This document shows, piece by piece, positions 35,710 to 48,010 of a stretch of DNA of 64,000 nucleotides. The translations under genes and the position numbers were made by a program. The DNA is from Azadirachta indica. Lineage: Eukaryota > Streptophyta > Magnoliopsida > Sapindales > Meliaceae. The notes under the pieces are model-generated. The model made no database searches, was not told the DNA's origin, and was given only the letters and a program-made list of their open reading frames with translations. Each line of letters starts with the position of its first letter. Within the stretch, counting starts at the first letter, position 1. The stretch is taken from the NCBI GenBank assembly GCA_022749755.1, contig CM040446.1:10130367-10194366 (forward strand). Direction: 5' to 3'.

Positions 35710-35892
35710 AATTTTTAATTTATTTCATACCTAAATGGCTAAACCTAAACTCAATGTTACCAAAAAAAAGCAACAAAACATAAACGTTACAAAACAATAA
35801 TTACTTTATAAGTGCAAGTTTATCTAATTAAATTTAATTAATGTTGTATTATGTATGTTTTACCTAATTAAAATATGTATTGTTGCAAAAAA

Positions 35893-35992
35893 AGAATGCC
35901 CTTAAGGCATTGGTCGAGATGGTTGAAGGTGCTTCTTTGTGTTATGTCCCAGTTTCAAAACATTAGTTTTGGGGGTAGGACCCTCTTACTTT
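35893..35992 (+). repeat. tRNA-derived SINE-like fragment
   Basis: TGGTCGAGATGGTTGAAGG resembles a polymerase III A box. About 45 bp on, TGTCCCAGTTTCAAAAC resembles a decayed B box. The order and spacing suit a tRNA-derived SINE head. No tail or target duplication was recognised. Confidence 0.35.
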
Positions 35993-36032
35993 TTTAAGAA
36001 AATATAAAAAAAAGTAAAATATAATATAATTA

Positions 36033-36490
36033 CTATTGATACTGAAATTTGCAATTTCGATATCTTATAGTAAAGATTGAATTTTTCTCATTTATTTGCT
36101 GGAAAGAAAAAATTATTTTTATTGCTTACTTCAGAAAATCATGAATCAATCTACATGAAAAGAATGTGATATATATATATATATTAGTTTCCTCGTCCTA
36201 ATAGCATTAGGAATTCTAACAGAATTCAGAGTATATCTAGTAGAATTCTAATTCATCTCAAATTAGGGTTACTAATTTTAATTTTCTTTTCCTGTAAGGA
36301 TTCTAACAAGTAATAGACTTACTCGTGCGATATTCGATTAGAATCACTCTTAAACTGAGTTGAATAAGACGCATTAGAACTGACCAAGTATTGGGCTTGC
36401 TAGCACAAAGCTTATTAATTTTATAGGCCCTAAACTATCTTTTCAAATACCAAGTCCCTTAGGTTTTAGCGAAACTAGATATTTTAGTGG
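36033..36490 (+). repeat. LTR-like repeat, copy 1
   Basis: About 400 bp closely match 40779-41190, and more distantly 46751-47190. Shared phrases include AGAAAATCATGAA, CAATCTACATGAAAAGAATG and TCTCGTCCTAATAG. The third copy starts TGTTGATACCG, a classical LTR beginning. Confidence 0.65.
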
Positions 36491-36961
36491 AAATTTTATT
36501 TAAAAACGATCCACAAACTTGAAATTCAAATTTGAATCTGGGCATCTAACAACAATTCCTTCTCTCAATCGTAGATAACCGGGGTGTTTCTTAGCCTGAG
36601 TTCGTTTTCAAGTCTTCTCCATCTTTTCAGAACAAAATGGATTATGCTAATCTCAAATAGAGGTTGGAGTAAGGCCTTGGCTATGATCAGGACTTCTCTT
36701 TCAACGATTTTTGAATGAAATAAACTTTATGATTCTCCTGGTTGTTGTATGATCTGAATTGAAATTAGATTTTTTTTCAACAACTTTTTAAGACTTATTA
36801 ATTCTTCTAGCATTTGTTGTTCAATTGGAACTAAGGTTGAATCTTATTGCAATATTTTACTAAGTAAACGAACTCTACTTGAATTTTGAATTATCGTTAT
36901 TTAATCTGAACTATGATCAGATCCTTTTACACGAGTTTGTTGAATAAATGAAAATTTTTGA

Positions 36962-37150
36962 TTTTTCGATTTGAACTGTATCAAATATTTTTGAAAATTT
37001 TCTTAATCTTTCGATCTGAATTGTGGTTAAATTTTTTTGTGAAAATTTATTAATTTTTCGATCTAAACTGTGGTAAAATCTTTTTGTGAAAATTTATTGA
37101 TTTTCTGATATGAACTATGATAAGATCATTTTGCAAAAGTGTCTTAAATA
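36962..37150 (+). repeat. ~46-bp tandem repeat
   Basis: Four units start near 36966, 37011, 37058 and 37104, each with TTTCGATCTGAACTGTGGT-like and TTTTTGTGAAAATTT-like words. Weaker units extend upstream. Confidence 0.7.
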
Positions 37151-39430
37151 AACAAAATAAGATGATTGTCATGATCTAAATCACGTTTAGATATTTTTCC
37201 CGAAGAGTATTATATTATTTTTTAGTTAATTGAAGGGACTACAATAATGTTGTCGTCCTTTTATATTTAAGCTTGCATTTCTTGTAATAAAATTTTTATT
37301 TCCTCCTTGGTCTGCACTCAGCAACAATTTTTCTTGTCATTGAATTTGAATCTACATTAAGAATTTCATCTAGTAAATATTTTTTTTGGAAACCTTGAAA
37401 AAGATATTAACTATCTTTCTCTTCTTTATAGTCCACACCTTGCTTCTCATCCAGTTATTTTTCTGCGTCCTTTAGAATTTTTGGATTCTACGTGGCTTTC
37501 TCTCTCGGTGCATTTAGTTGATTATTCCTTGCTTGAGATTTTCAGCCACGTCTTTTTGTTGGCATTTGTTGCTGCCATGGTTGTTGATTTTTGTCTTTAA
37601 AAAGCTCGTAACAATGATTTTAACGCTGACATGATCTGATCTAGTTTTCACCTAAAGATAGGGCATCAAACGAGCATCTGATTTAACTAAATTTTCATCT
37701 GAAGGTGGGGTAACTAACGACTATAATGATCTGACCTGACCTGAACTGTCCTGATCTGAGCTGACTTGATAATTTTTCTCTATTTTTCTCTTAGCAAACA
37801 GTACTGTGTGTTGGAAATTTGGTTGGCTTCAATTTGATAATTTTTCCTTTATGGAACAAAGTGGTGGTGCCAATATTGTTCAATACAAGCCAACTAAATT
37901 GCATACTTGTGCTTTCAGTTCTTCAGTTATCTCGCTACTGTGTTCCTTGTTGTTAATTTAATCATCATTGTTGACGACGGTCGGAGAAGAAGAAGACTCA
38001 ACAATGATGTAGTTTACGAGAGAGCCATCGTTGATGGGCCAGTTTGCTGTCAAGCATCGCGAAATATTACGTTTGTTGTTGCTTTTTCGTGCTATATCTT
38101 CTTCCATTGTTTTTGCTTAATCCTTGAAAGCATTTTGCCAGAACTGAAATGCATAAATGTTTTCCACGATCACCGCCTCTTTCTGACCAGTTAAGATTTT
38201 GTTGTTACTATCTACGCCAAAATAGCAGCATCTGTACTCGACCTTTTGAGATGTTTTCTCTAATGCATGCACATAACCAACACACTCAATGCATCTTCAA
38301 CGGCTTCAGGATATGTTTTTGCTACTTGATGCTGCCATTACTAACTTCTGGTCAGTGCCACTGCCAACTTTAGGTCAGATTTGGTTACCTTGGATAGGTT
38401 TTTCTTGTTATTGCCAACTCCAGGTCAGGTCTGATATATAGCTGTGAAGCTTAATTGCGTGGAGTGGTCTCATTTGCCAATGCCAAATTTGGGTCAGAAC
38501 CATTGCCAATTTTAGATCAGGTTAGGAATGTGGGTATAGAGGTTCTGCAAATATGGCTGATATTGAAAACTGGCTAGCAGCTCTGAGGATAATGATTTTC
38601 GGATGGAAAGTGTGAATTAATCTAGTGTTAGAGAAATTGGAGTGATCCAAAGCTAACACGAACTTCTTCGCCTCATCAGCTTTTTCAGCAAAGGTCGTCT
38701 TGTGGACATTACTCTTGAAGAATTTGCAGATTCTGGGAGTATGGAAACAATTTGAAAGACTTTGTGCTGAAACTGCTTTCTTTAGTGTTCATAATGCTCT
38801 CGACAAGACTAAAAGCCCTAAGATGTTTTGCTTTAACCCACACGGCTACTGCATACAGCTTGCAGTGAGCGAGGTTAATCATGAAATTCATGCTTTCCAA
38901 CAAATGGGAAGCCATGGGATCCAGGAGTTGATGACTTGATTTGATTTTTTCTTAAACACACACTTGCCCCATGCGTGGCCATCGTAGTAAGCCCAGGTGC
39001 ACAAAGCAAGGGCTGGACAATGATAAGAGATGACGGATTGAACATAGAAATCTGAGCTTGGCTGTTTGTTTTGCTTAAAATACGACGGCAGCTAAGATGA
39101 ATTCCTCGAACCACTTTGAGCTAACAGTGTTGATCACTGGCTATGGTGGCTAGCTTAAGATTGGTGGTAGTTTATTTAACTTGCTCCGAATAAATAAACC
39201 ATTAAATGGACAGCATTATTGCCCTTTTGATAACATTATGGCACAACAAGAAACTCAAGTCAAAACACGTGCGGTCAATTGTAGCCAGCATCTTGTCGGT
39301 GATCTGTTAACAAACCCCAAAACAAAATCAGAAAATTCTGAAATTCCATCAACCAGCCACGACAATTCTTCAACGGAAGCATTTGACTTTACCAGTTTTT
39401 GCCTTTATTTCATCAAATGGCTTTAAGACC

Positions 39431-39462
39431 ATATATATATATATATATAAATATATATATAT
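39431..39462. repeat. AT microsatellite
   Basis: An almost pure (AT)n run with one interruption. Similar short runs occur at 14298-14320 and 36170-36185. Confidence 0.9.
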
Positions 39463-40778
39463 GTCTACATGCATGTATATATTGTTTACTGACAGTACCT
39501 ATTGCTTCGTGATTCATACCTATAATATTCATATGCAAATGCTATATTATTCACTTAGTGCTTCATGATGCATGTATGTGATATTCATATAATATTCGTA
39601 TGCTTCTATGCATTGAGAATAACAAATGAAATTATGGAAAAACATAGCTGATTGAAAGGCGGAACCATATAAGCTTAATGGTTGTCTTTGGCAAATTCTG
39701 ATAGTACCTGAGACCCCGCAATAAATTGAAAAACATTGATGGAGGAGATGAATCAGGTGAATCATTTTAAGTAGGTTATCCGTATTGGGCAATAACTACA
39801 GCAACGGCTGGCTTGAGGTGGCAGTAGTAACGATAGCAAGGATCGATTTCTTCGATCTATTTCTTGAAAACAATTCTTCACTTCCCATGATTTTTTGTTG
39901 CATTGCAATCATGCCTCTTTCTCTTTCACGGTCTTCAAGTTCTGAAACCCCTTTTTTTTCTTGTCCGCCTATAATTTTCTTCACCGCAGTCGTTCTTCCC
40001 TCCTAATACCATAATTGTTCTTCCTTGCTAATTCTCATAACTTTTCGAACAACGGTTATCTTAAAAAAGTTGGGTTCAACAGTGGTTATTATTATAAATT
40101 TTCCTTTTCTTATTATGGTCAAATTCAAAATTTTATTGTTCTTTAAGCCAAATATACACAAATTAAATCAAAATAACATGATGAATGTTGTACCTAGTGC
40201 TAGATAATTTTTTGTTCAACGTTTTGCTTAATACTAAACAACGTTTTTTGTTTTGTTTGGTACTCCAAAATTTGTTTAATATTATCTAAGCACTTCTAAT
40301 TTTGAAAACACTATACGAGATATTTTAGTTAAAATAATGTATATTTAACTAAAAATAGTAATAAAACTCATAAATTGGCTCAAATTAAAAAGAGTAATGA
40401 GATATTTGGATACGTTATATCTAAACAAATACTATCTAAAATATAATTGTTTGGATTAGACAGATTTGAGATCTTATCTCCTTGTACGAAGCTAAGGCTT
40501 CATAGATTGCATTTGTTACATTCCCTCTTTGTCTTCATTATGATATCCTCTTAATTCTTCTATTTTCAAGGGAAGTAACAGCTATCTATTTTTCTGTATC
40601 TAAAACATTTTCTAGTTTGAAGATACTTTCTTAAAGCTGCACTGCACAAATGTTATTCCCCTTAAGATTGGTTTTACTTATACTGCAGTTATTGTAAGAC
40701 AAGTTCTAGTTTCTTCAGACTTTATTCTTCCTTGCTAATTCTCATGACTTTTCGTATCGCTTTTCGCAGAAGATGCCA

Positions 40779-41190
40779 ATTATTAATACTGAAATTTGTA
40801 GTTTCGATATCTCACAGCAAAAATTGAATTTTTCTTACTTCTTTGTTAGAAAGAAAAAATCGGTTTTATTACTTATTTCAGAAAATCATGAACCAATCTA
40901 CATGAAAAGAATGCGATATATATATAAATGCTAATTTTCTCGTCCTAATAGTATTAGAAATTCTAACAGAATCCAGAGTATATCTAGCAAAATTTCAGTT
41001 CGCCTCAAATTAGGATTACTAATCTCCCGCAAGGATTCTAACAAGTAACATACTTACTCGCATAATACCCAATCAGAATCTTTCTTAAGTTGAGTTGAAC
41101 AGGATGCACCATAACTAACTAGGTATTAGGTTTGCTAGTACAAAGTTCATTAATTTCATGGACTGAGACTATCTTTCCAAACAATTACTA
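40779..41190 (+). repeat. LTR-like repeat, copy 2
   Basis: Direct repeat of 36033-36430, in the same orientation. It loses similarity near 41190, so its 3' end looks truncated. Confidence 0.65.
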
Positions 41191-42103
41191 TCTAAATTTG
41201 TATAGACAGAATTAAAAACTTATGTTTTTTGAAAATTTGAAAATTTTATATATTTTTTGTTTTAAATTAAAAATTAATTTAAAATTTTTATGTAATTAAA
41301 TAAAAATTGATTGGAAATTAAAAATTAATATTATATTTAGTAATAAAGAATTAATAAATGGCTATGAATAATAACAAAATAGTACTTGTAGCCCGACACA
41401 ACACGGCTCGTAAATAATAATGGGTCAGCCTAGCATGGTACGATTACTATTTACGACCAAACACAACATGGCCTCTGGGCTGCATTTTCCTAGTTTAGCA
41501 TGGCCCATTATTGAGTCGTGAAAAGTAAACATACCATATCGAGCCATGCCGGTACTATTTAAGTGTTGGGCTGTTTATGGGCTCAAGCCAGCCTGCCATT
41601 TTGTTATTTTTACTTTGACTATTGCCAGAAAATATAAATATGTAAGTATTTATATTTATATATATATTTTATCTAAAAATATATTTATATATTTATCATA
41701 TATTTATAAATATATTTTTATAAAAATTAAAAAAATATTTAATGCATTTCTTTTTTTAATTATTTATTTTTTCTTTTTTTTTCTTTTACTCCCATCAAAC
41801 TAGCATCTCTTATTATTCTCTCAACACTAAAAACTACATGAATCCAGGGCCATTATCTTGGCTTCTCGTCAAGCTTTGTGAGCTCAGGGCCACTATCTTG
41901 GCTTCTCATCAATCTTTGTCAACTTAATCGTGAAAGAATTAAGGTGGCTCCAGGCAACAATGAGGAGCTAGCTTATTGGGTTTGTAAGAAGCATTTTTAC
42001 AATATTTTGATTTGAGTGAAAAAATTGAAGACGATTAACTTAGATACCAAGAATAAGATCAAACTAATCATCAAATCTAGGAAGCTAAACATCAACCTAA
42101 TCT
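41191..42103. other. Spacer with hAT-like subterminal repeats
   Basis: About 41390-41600 repeats words such as AGCATGG and CCCATTATT in both orientations, in a locally GC-richer stretch. That is typical of hAT subterminal regions. No transposase, and no paired end could be fixed. Confidence 0.4.
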
Positions 42104-44778
42104 TAGACGTGGCAAAACGGGCAGATCGGCTCGAGCTCGGCGTGACCTAGCTGTGAATAGTATTGTTCATGAGCTAGGCTAGGAAAAAAGGTTCACGTGC
42201 ATGTTGAGCAGTATTATGAAAGGATCCTACATTGTGTTCAATCGTATTGTTGTTCACGGGCTGGACCATGCTAGGCAGCTCTATTCCTTACACCTATTAT
42301 TCGACCATTTATATTACCACTTATATAGTCTTTTATTATTAAAAGATAATATTAATTTTAATAATAAAGCTGAAATTATAAAATTATTACAATAAAAAAT
42401 AATACAAAATATTCATTCAATTTTTTAATGAAATTTATGTAAATTTTTAAATTTAAATATAAAAATATAAAATATATATTTTATATAAAATTTTAAATTG
42501 ATAAAACATAAAATTTTAATTTTATAATTATATAAAACTTATATAGTAATTATATTATATTTTTGTTCAATGCCATTTTCAATCTATCTAAAATAGAAAG
42601 AATACTAGGGTTTATTTTTGTTTTATAAATTTGTACTTTGAAACACTTATTTGTTTTGTTAAATGTAATTTTTTATTTAGATACAAAATAAAATATAAAA
42701 TATAAAATATTAAAAGTAAAAGTTTTTAACTTTGTACTTTATAACATAGAAAATTAAAAATGCCTTCACTAATTTTAGTAATTAGCTATTTAATTATGAA
42801 ATAAATTAAAAAATAACACAATTTACATAAATTTTAAAATTCTTAAATTACTAATGGAATTGATAGAATTTGCATAATGCGTATAACACTTTATTTGGAA
42901 ATACAAGAATATAATACATTGATGATTTTTTTTATGCAAATTACTAATGAAATTAATATATTATTGTATGATTACTGGAACAAAATTTTAAAATTTTATT
43001 TAATTAAGTATATTTGTTAATACCTTTATATTACATTAATTATAACAAGTATGATTAATCATTATATTATATATTTATAATTTTATACATATGAGTACAT
43101 AGAATATTTTTGTGGAAGAAATTTGCCCAATCGACATGTTGAATCATGACTGGTTGATCACTAGAATAGGCTATGTATTGCTCTTAGTAGGTTTAATATC
43201 CGTTGGGCCTACCACATCCTTTGGAGTGCATTAGATGATTCAAGGGTCATTTAGGAGACTAGCTTAAATTTGAACGAAGGGAGTTACTACCACCACTTAT
43301 TATTACTTTTGTACTTGAAAAATACTTAAAAAGAAAAAGTAACAAACACAAAATTTTGAGTCCATAGAGTATATGGGACCAAGCTAGTCCTAGTACCATT
43401 GCAAAATAACACAATATTTTAATGGTGGAACGCAATTAGATCAATATTGAATAGACAGACTCGAGGCAATATTTAACACAACTTATTCCAATCTTACAAA
43501 ATTAAAGCTATGGACAAGGTGTTTTTGAAGGCTAAAATAATTAGTTTAAGGCCAAAGGATGCAAGAAAGATGACAAAACAATAGGGTGGTGTTCAAGGTT
43601 GACTTAGGCGATTAAAGATAGCTGGAAAGTAAACAAAAATCATGAGTGTTGCCGTGAAGAAGAAAGCATTCTCCAGGGCGTGACTTTTAGGCTAATGGAC
43701 ATTAGATCTTCATGGAGTGGTGATGTTGTAATGTGAGGATGTGATGATATGGTGTGATCCTCCCTTTGAATTGAAATCATGAGTTTGTATAGTATGTGAC
43801 ATGGAGTTATAATAAAATAAACTAACTCATGTAATTCTATTCCAATGCAAGTCAACTTTCTTAAGACAAAATTGTATTTAGGAATTAAATTAGTACAATT
43901 TAATTCTAGTTAAAATAAGTGTTTAAAACACATGTTTGTAATAAAACACTTATTCCAATAAATCGTAATTAAAATAAAATACTTATTTTAGTTAACCTTA
44001 AAAAAAGATTTTTGGGCTTTAAAAAAGAAAAGGTTTTTTGAGCTTTTGTGTTTCTTATGCATTAGTTTAATTATATAATAAATTCTTTGATTTAAATACC
44101 CGCAAGTAGGCTACGATTAGGATATTATAGTGATTTAAACTAGATTTGAGTCTACTTTTACTTTCCTAATCATAACCTATAATTTAAGCCCCAAGAAGTG
44201 ACTTGAACTCATTTGTGCCTTTTATATATCATCTGGACAAAACAACATAGTTTTTAAGCCCTAACTCAAAGTCAATTTTTTAGGTATTAATAAATATTTA
44301 ATTATGTTATGGTCAAAACATAATTAGTTAATGTAATTTTTTTTATAAATTTTAATTATTAATTATTGTAAATATTGATGTTCAAAATTTTAATATATTA
44401 AATAAACAATAAAAATAGTAAATTTATAATTTATTATTTTTATTATTATTTTTTAACTTGTTAATTTATTATTATTTTTAAGCTAATAAGTTATTTATTT
44501 TTTTTCATAATTTTTTTCATTTAAATTAATTTTCAAACTTTTAAATTAAAAAAATAAAAATTATAATAGTAATTTATTATTGATAATGGACTAGTCCACA
44601 AGTTCAACTTGACCCATATGGATGTATGGGTTACATTTAAGCTACCTTTCAACATAATGGGCTAGCAAGCACATACAATAATCGTGCTATGGACTATGTT
44701 AGGCTTAGTGATTTTATTGTGCATACCGTACCAACCAATTCACATGAACCAAATTTTTGTGGGTCGTGCCCACCTCTA
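42104..44778. mobile_element. hAT-like non-autonomous element
   Basis: The left end TAGACGTGGCAAAACGGG and complemented right end TAGAGGTGGGCACGACCC match at 8 of the first 9 bases and have the TAGNGGTGGGCA form common for plant hAT ends. GC-richer subterminal zones lie at 42105-42300 and 44590-44778. The 8-bp flanks CCTAATCT and GCCACTCT agree at only 5 positions, so the insertion is old or the pairing wrong. No transposase domain is seen. Confidence 0.45.
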
Positions 44779-45666
44779 GCCACTCTTCTTATTCTTCTTC
44801 TTCTTCTCCATCTGTTTTTTCTACCAATTTTCATCTAATGTGATGATAACTTAATCATCCAAATGTATAAGAAAACTCTATTAAAAATGCTTGTAATACC
44901 CATATTAGTTATTTGAGAAAAATAAATAGATGGCATAACCTCATAAAACATGTTCTTTTTCATCAAATTAATAAACATTTTATCATTTGAAACTAAATCC
45001 ATTGTAAAAAACTTATTTTAAATCAAGAAAAACAAACTTCATATTCAAGAAAAGAAAAATCAGAGCTTTAACCAACAAATCTCTGCTTCTCCTCTTCAGC
45101 TTATTCTTCCTATGTTTTCATCATCTTCTTCATCAATCCATTGAGGAGATCATGAAATTGAGACTAAGATCTATGGAATATAGAGAAACACAGAGACTCA
45201 AATAGAATCCAAACCCTTCAGTTTTTCATCTACATGTGATACCAATCAAATTTAATACTAGTCAGTCTCAGCTAATCCCATTCAAAATCACCATCATGCC
45301 TAAAGCCATGACTCTTAATTCTTTCATGGCTCTTCTTTTATGTGACGCTTGAGTTGTGAAAGAGACATTTTGCCACAACACAAAATAGCAAATTACTTTT
45401 TCTTTCTTTTTTTGATTTTAAATTATTTAATAAAGTTGTGAAAGAGACGTTTGAGTTTGTCCCATTATACATTACAATTATAAGGGTATTCTGGTTAAAA
45501 AAAAAACACTTGTTCTTGGTAAAAGCACGCATTTTCTGTTAAGATGGAATAAGATTCCTAGTAGCAAGGAGGATTTTAAACATTCTTTTTTCTAACAAAG
45601 GGTAATTGAGTAGGGCTATATCTAAGAAAGGTACATGTTATTTACCCAATTCAAAATTTAGTAAAT
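44779..45666. other. Gene-free AT-rich spacer
   Basis: No gene is supported. About 45590-45660 resembles, in reverse, 33692-33775 and may be a transposon end. Confidence 0.45.
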
Positions 45667-46266
45667 GGATATTGCCAAATGCGCCCTCCACGCCACCCCC
45701 ATGGACAGAGAAATGGCATTTACCTCACTAAAGTATGAGGTGTTGTTAAAGGCCCTCTGACATTTATCAAAATATATAAATATTCTTTGAGGTTTACAAA
45801 AATATATAAATATCCCTTGAAGTCACTATTCTATTAGATTTACTATTAAGTTCAAAGGATAAAATAATAAATGTAAAAAAATATAATAAAAAAATTATGA
45901 AATTAGTTTAGTGGTGATGACACCATTGTATATAACATTCGACAATAATTCTAATTACATCTATGATGACTCAAATAGTGGTCAGATGACATTGGTCAAT
46001 GATAATTTTGTGGTTAGGGGTGGTAGTCAACGACGATTAATAGTATAAGTTAAGTATAAGAGATTGGGAATAATTTAGTCAATTTATATTTTTTAAGATC
46101 TAGGGATAAAATTGTTATTTGTATAAAAAGATGCTGTTTTTAAACAGCAAAATATTTGTATATTTCTTAAATCGTGAGGGGGTCTCTAACAACACCCCAT
46201 ACACTAGGAGGTAAGTAACTTTTTCCCATCCATAGGGGGTGGGGGATGTTGTATTTGGCAATATCC
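45667..46266. mobile_element. 600-bp long-TIR non-autonomous element
   Basis: It starts GGATATTGCCAAAT and ends ATTTGGCAATATCC, and the two arms remain alignable for about 115 bp (for example GGTGTTGTTA...GGCCC/GACCC and AAATATATAAATATT/AAATATACAAATATT). No coding capacity. The target duplication is ambiguous. Confidence 0.72.
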
Positions 46267-46750
46267 TTGTATTTTTCACTTTAACAATTCAATGAGTGAA
46301 AAATAAATTAGTCAAATTGTGAAATAGAAAGCATTAATAACTTTGGTTCATTAATGTTGATGATTAATACTTAATATTGGGGTTTGATTACTTGAACGAT
46401 AACTCATATTTGCACTATGACAGTTGGTCCTAAAATTTTTTATTTTAGAATTTAAATTTAAGTAAAAAGTTCAAAAAAATAAAAAGTTTGTCATATCTTT
46501 TTCAAAATAACATTAGTGTATATGTGAAAAAAATTTTAAGAAAAACGTAAGTAGTTAATAAAGAAAGAGAAGTGGTGAAAGCATTTCGAACTTAATTATT
46601 TAAATATTTTATTTTTGATGTTATTTAAAGATATTATCTTAATATTGATTTTTATTTAGAATAATATTGTACTGTAGTAATGATAATTTTGTCTAAATTA
46701 GTTGAATTTTTATATCATTACAACTTTTAATATACATTAGTATACAATAA

Positions 46751-47190
46751 TGTTGATACCGAATATTACAACTTCTTATATCACAGTAAAAATTGTATTT
46801 TTTTGCTGAATTGGTAAAAAATAATGTCTCTTTTTTGTGAGCCGCCCCTCTTATATATACGTATTTTTCCTTTTTCTAGTAGTACTAGAAGTTCTAATGA
46901 AACTTGAAATATATCTTTTAAAATTTATCTTAAATTAAAACTTTCAAAATCGGTTTTTCTTACTCCTCAAGGATTTTTTCTGCCCATGCTTTTTTTTCAT
47001 AGAATGTTCAAGTAGAATCCCTTTTGATCCGGCCTAATTGCGATCAGTTCAGTATCGAGAGTGGCTGACCAAGTATTAGAATTGCTTATTATGAAGTCTA
47101 CCAATCCTATGGGCTGAGCTCATCTTCTCAAATATCAAGTATAGGTCTGAGCCCATCTTCCAAAGTGCTCAAATTCCACTTAGACAGTAT
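46751..47190 (+). repeat. LTR-like repeat, copy 3
   Basis: It begins TGTTGATACCG exactly where copy B of the MSL unit departs from copy A (A continues after ATACAATAA at 23776). It is distantly related to 36033-36490 and 40779-41190, for example in GACCAAGTATTAGAATTGCT versus GACCAAGTATTGGGCTTGCT. It is probably a solo or truncated LTR in the promoter region of the dead MSL copy. Confidence 0.55.
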
Positions 47191-47769
47191 CTACTTAATA
47201 GGGATATCAAAACACGATCTACGATTTATCTGACTAGATGCTTCTTTTCGAATAATTGACCACATGGCGAGTGAGAACAAAAACTTGTTTAATAGTCGAA
47301 CACAAAACAACATTACAACTTTTCAAATTCAAAAGAAGCATCAATAATGCTAAAACATGCTAGCGTTTCGCCTTAATTCTCACGTTGACAATTAACATGC
47401 ATAAATGCTTGTAACCATTACCGCCCTAAGACCTTTTATTCGGCTAATTGAATTTATGAAATAAATGTTTAAAAAAGTTATTTATTAAAAATTGGACTAT
47501 TTATTAAAAATTTGACAATTTATTAAAAAAATATATTTTGAGTTGTGCTAAAGGCATTAATTTATTTACATCATGTATTAGGCTCCAATCCATCTAATAT
47601 AAATTTATTTTGCATTTTTAAAAGAAAAAGGGTTCAAATCACTGTTCGATTCATTTCATTGGTCCAATTGGTTCATGTCTAAAATTACTTACAAAATCAA
47701 AACTCGGGGGTAATGGGAGTACTGGAAAAAATATAGGAGGCTTATAAAATTATAATTTCATCTTTTAAT

Positions 47770-48010
47770 TGTTAAAGGATGAGAGTTAATATGTAGGTGT
47801 GATATAATAATTTTTATGAATTTTGAGATCAAATTAAATATTGTTAATATTATATGAGATAAATTAAAAATTACCCTAGTTTACTAAGTGCTGTATGTAT
47901 GAGAATTCATATGTTGGTGTGGTATAATAATTTTTATAAATTTTGAGATCGAATTAAATAAGTTAATATTATATGGAATAAATTAAAAATTACCCTATTT
48001 TACTAATGGC
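47770..48010 (+). repeat. ~120-bp tandem duplication related to the foldback arms
   Basis: Two head-to-tail units (about 47775-47890 and 47895-48010) share AATTTTGAGATC and TAAATTAAAAATTACCCTA. Both resemble the arms of the element at 30690-31575. Confidence 0.65.

Larger units (their letters stand above)
36033..41190. mobile_element. Probable LTR element without recognisable coding sequence
   Basis: Two direct repeats about 4.75 kb apart bracket DNA in which I find no Gag, protease, RT or integrase. The interior has a ~46-bp tandem repeat (36962-37150), degenerate GCCAA...AGGTCAG repeats (38340-38525), and gene-like minus-strand sequence near 38600-39170. It could be a large retrotransposon derivative. 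PBS, PPT and target duplication were not identified, so the two repeats could also be independent solo LTRs. Confidence 0.4.

Noticed and set aside
37907..38194. Plus-strand frame of 95 codons
   Set aside because: No domain, no homologous frame in any repeat copy, and unlikely composition for a plant protein.
38600..39170. Minus-strand sequence with weak resemblance to a pentatricopeptide-type protein and a basic N-terminal leader
   Set aside because: The similarity is vague, the frame shifts at least once and no full repeat motif could be fixed. Kept only as an open question in the LTR-like element finding.
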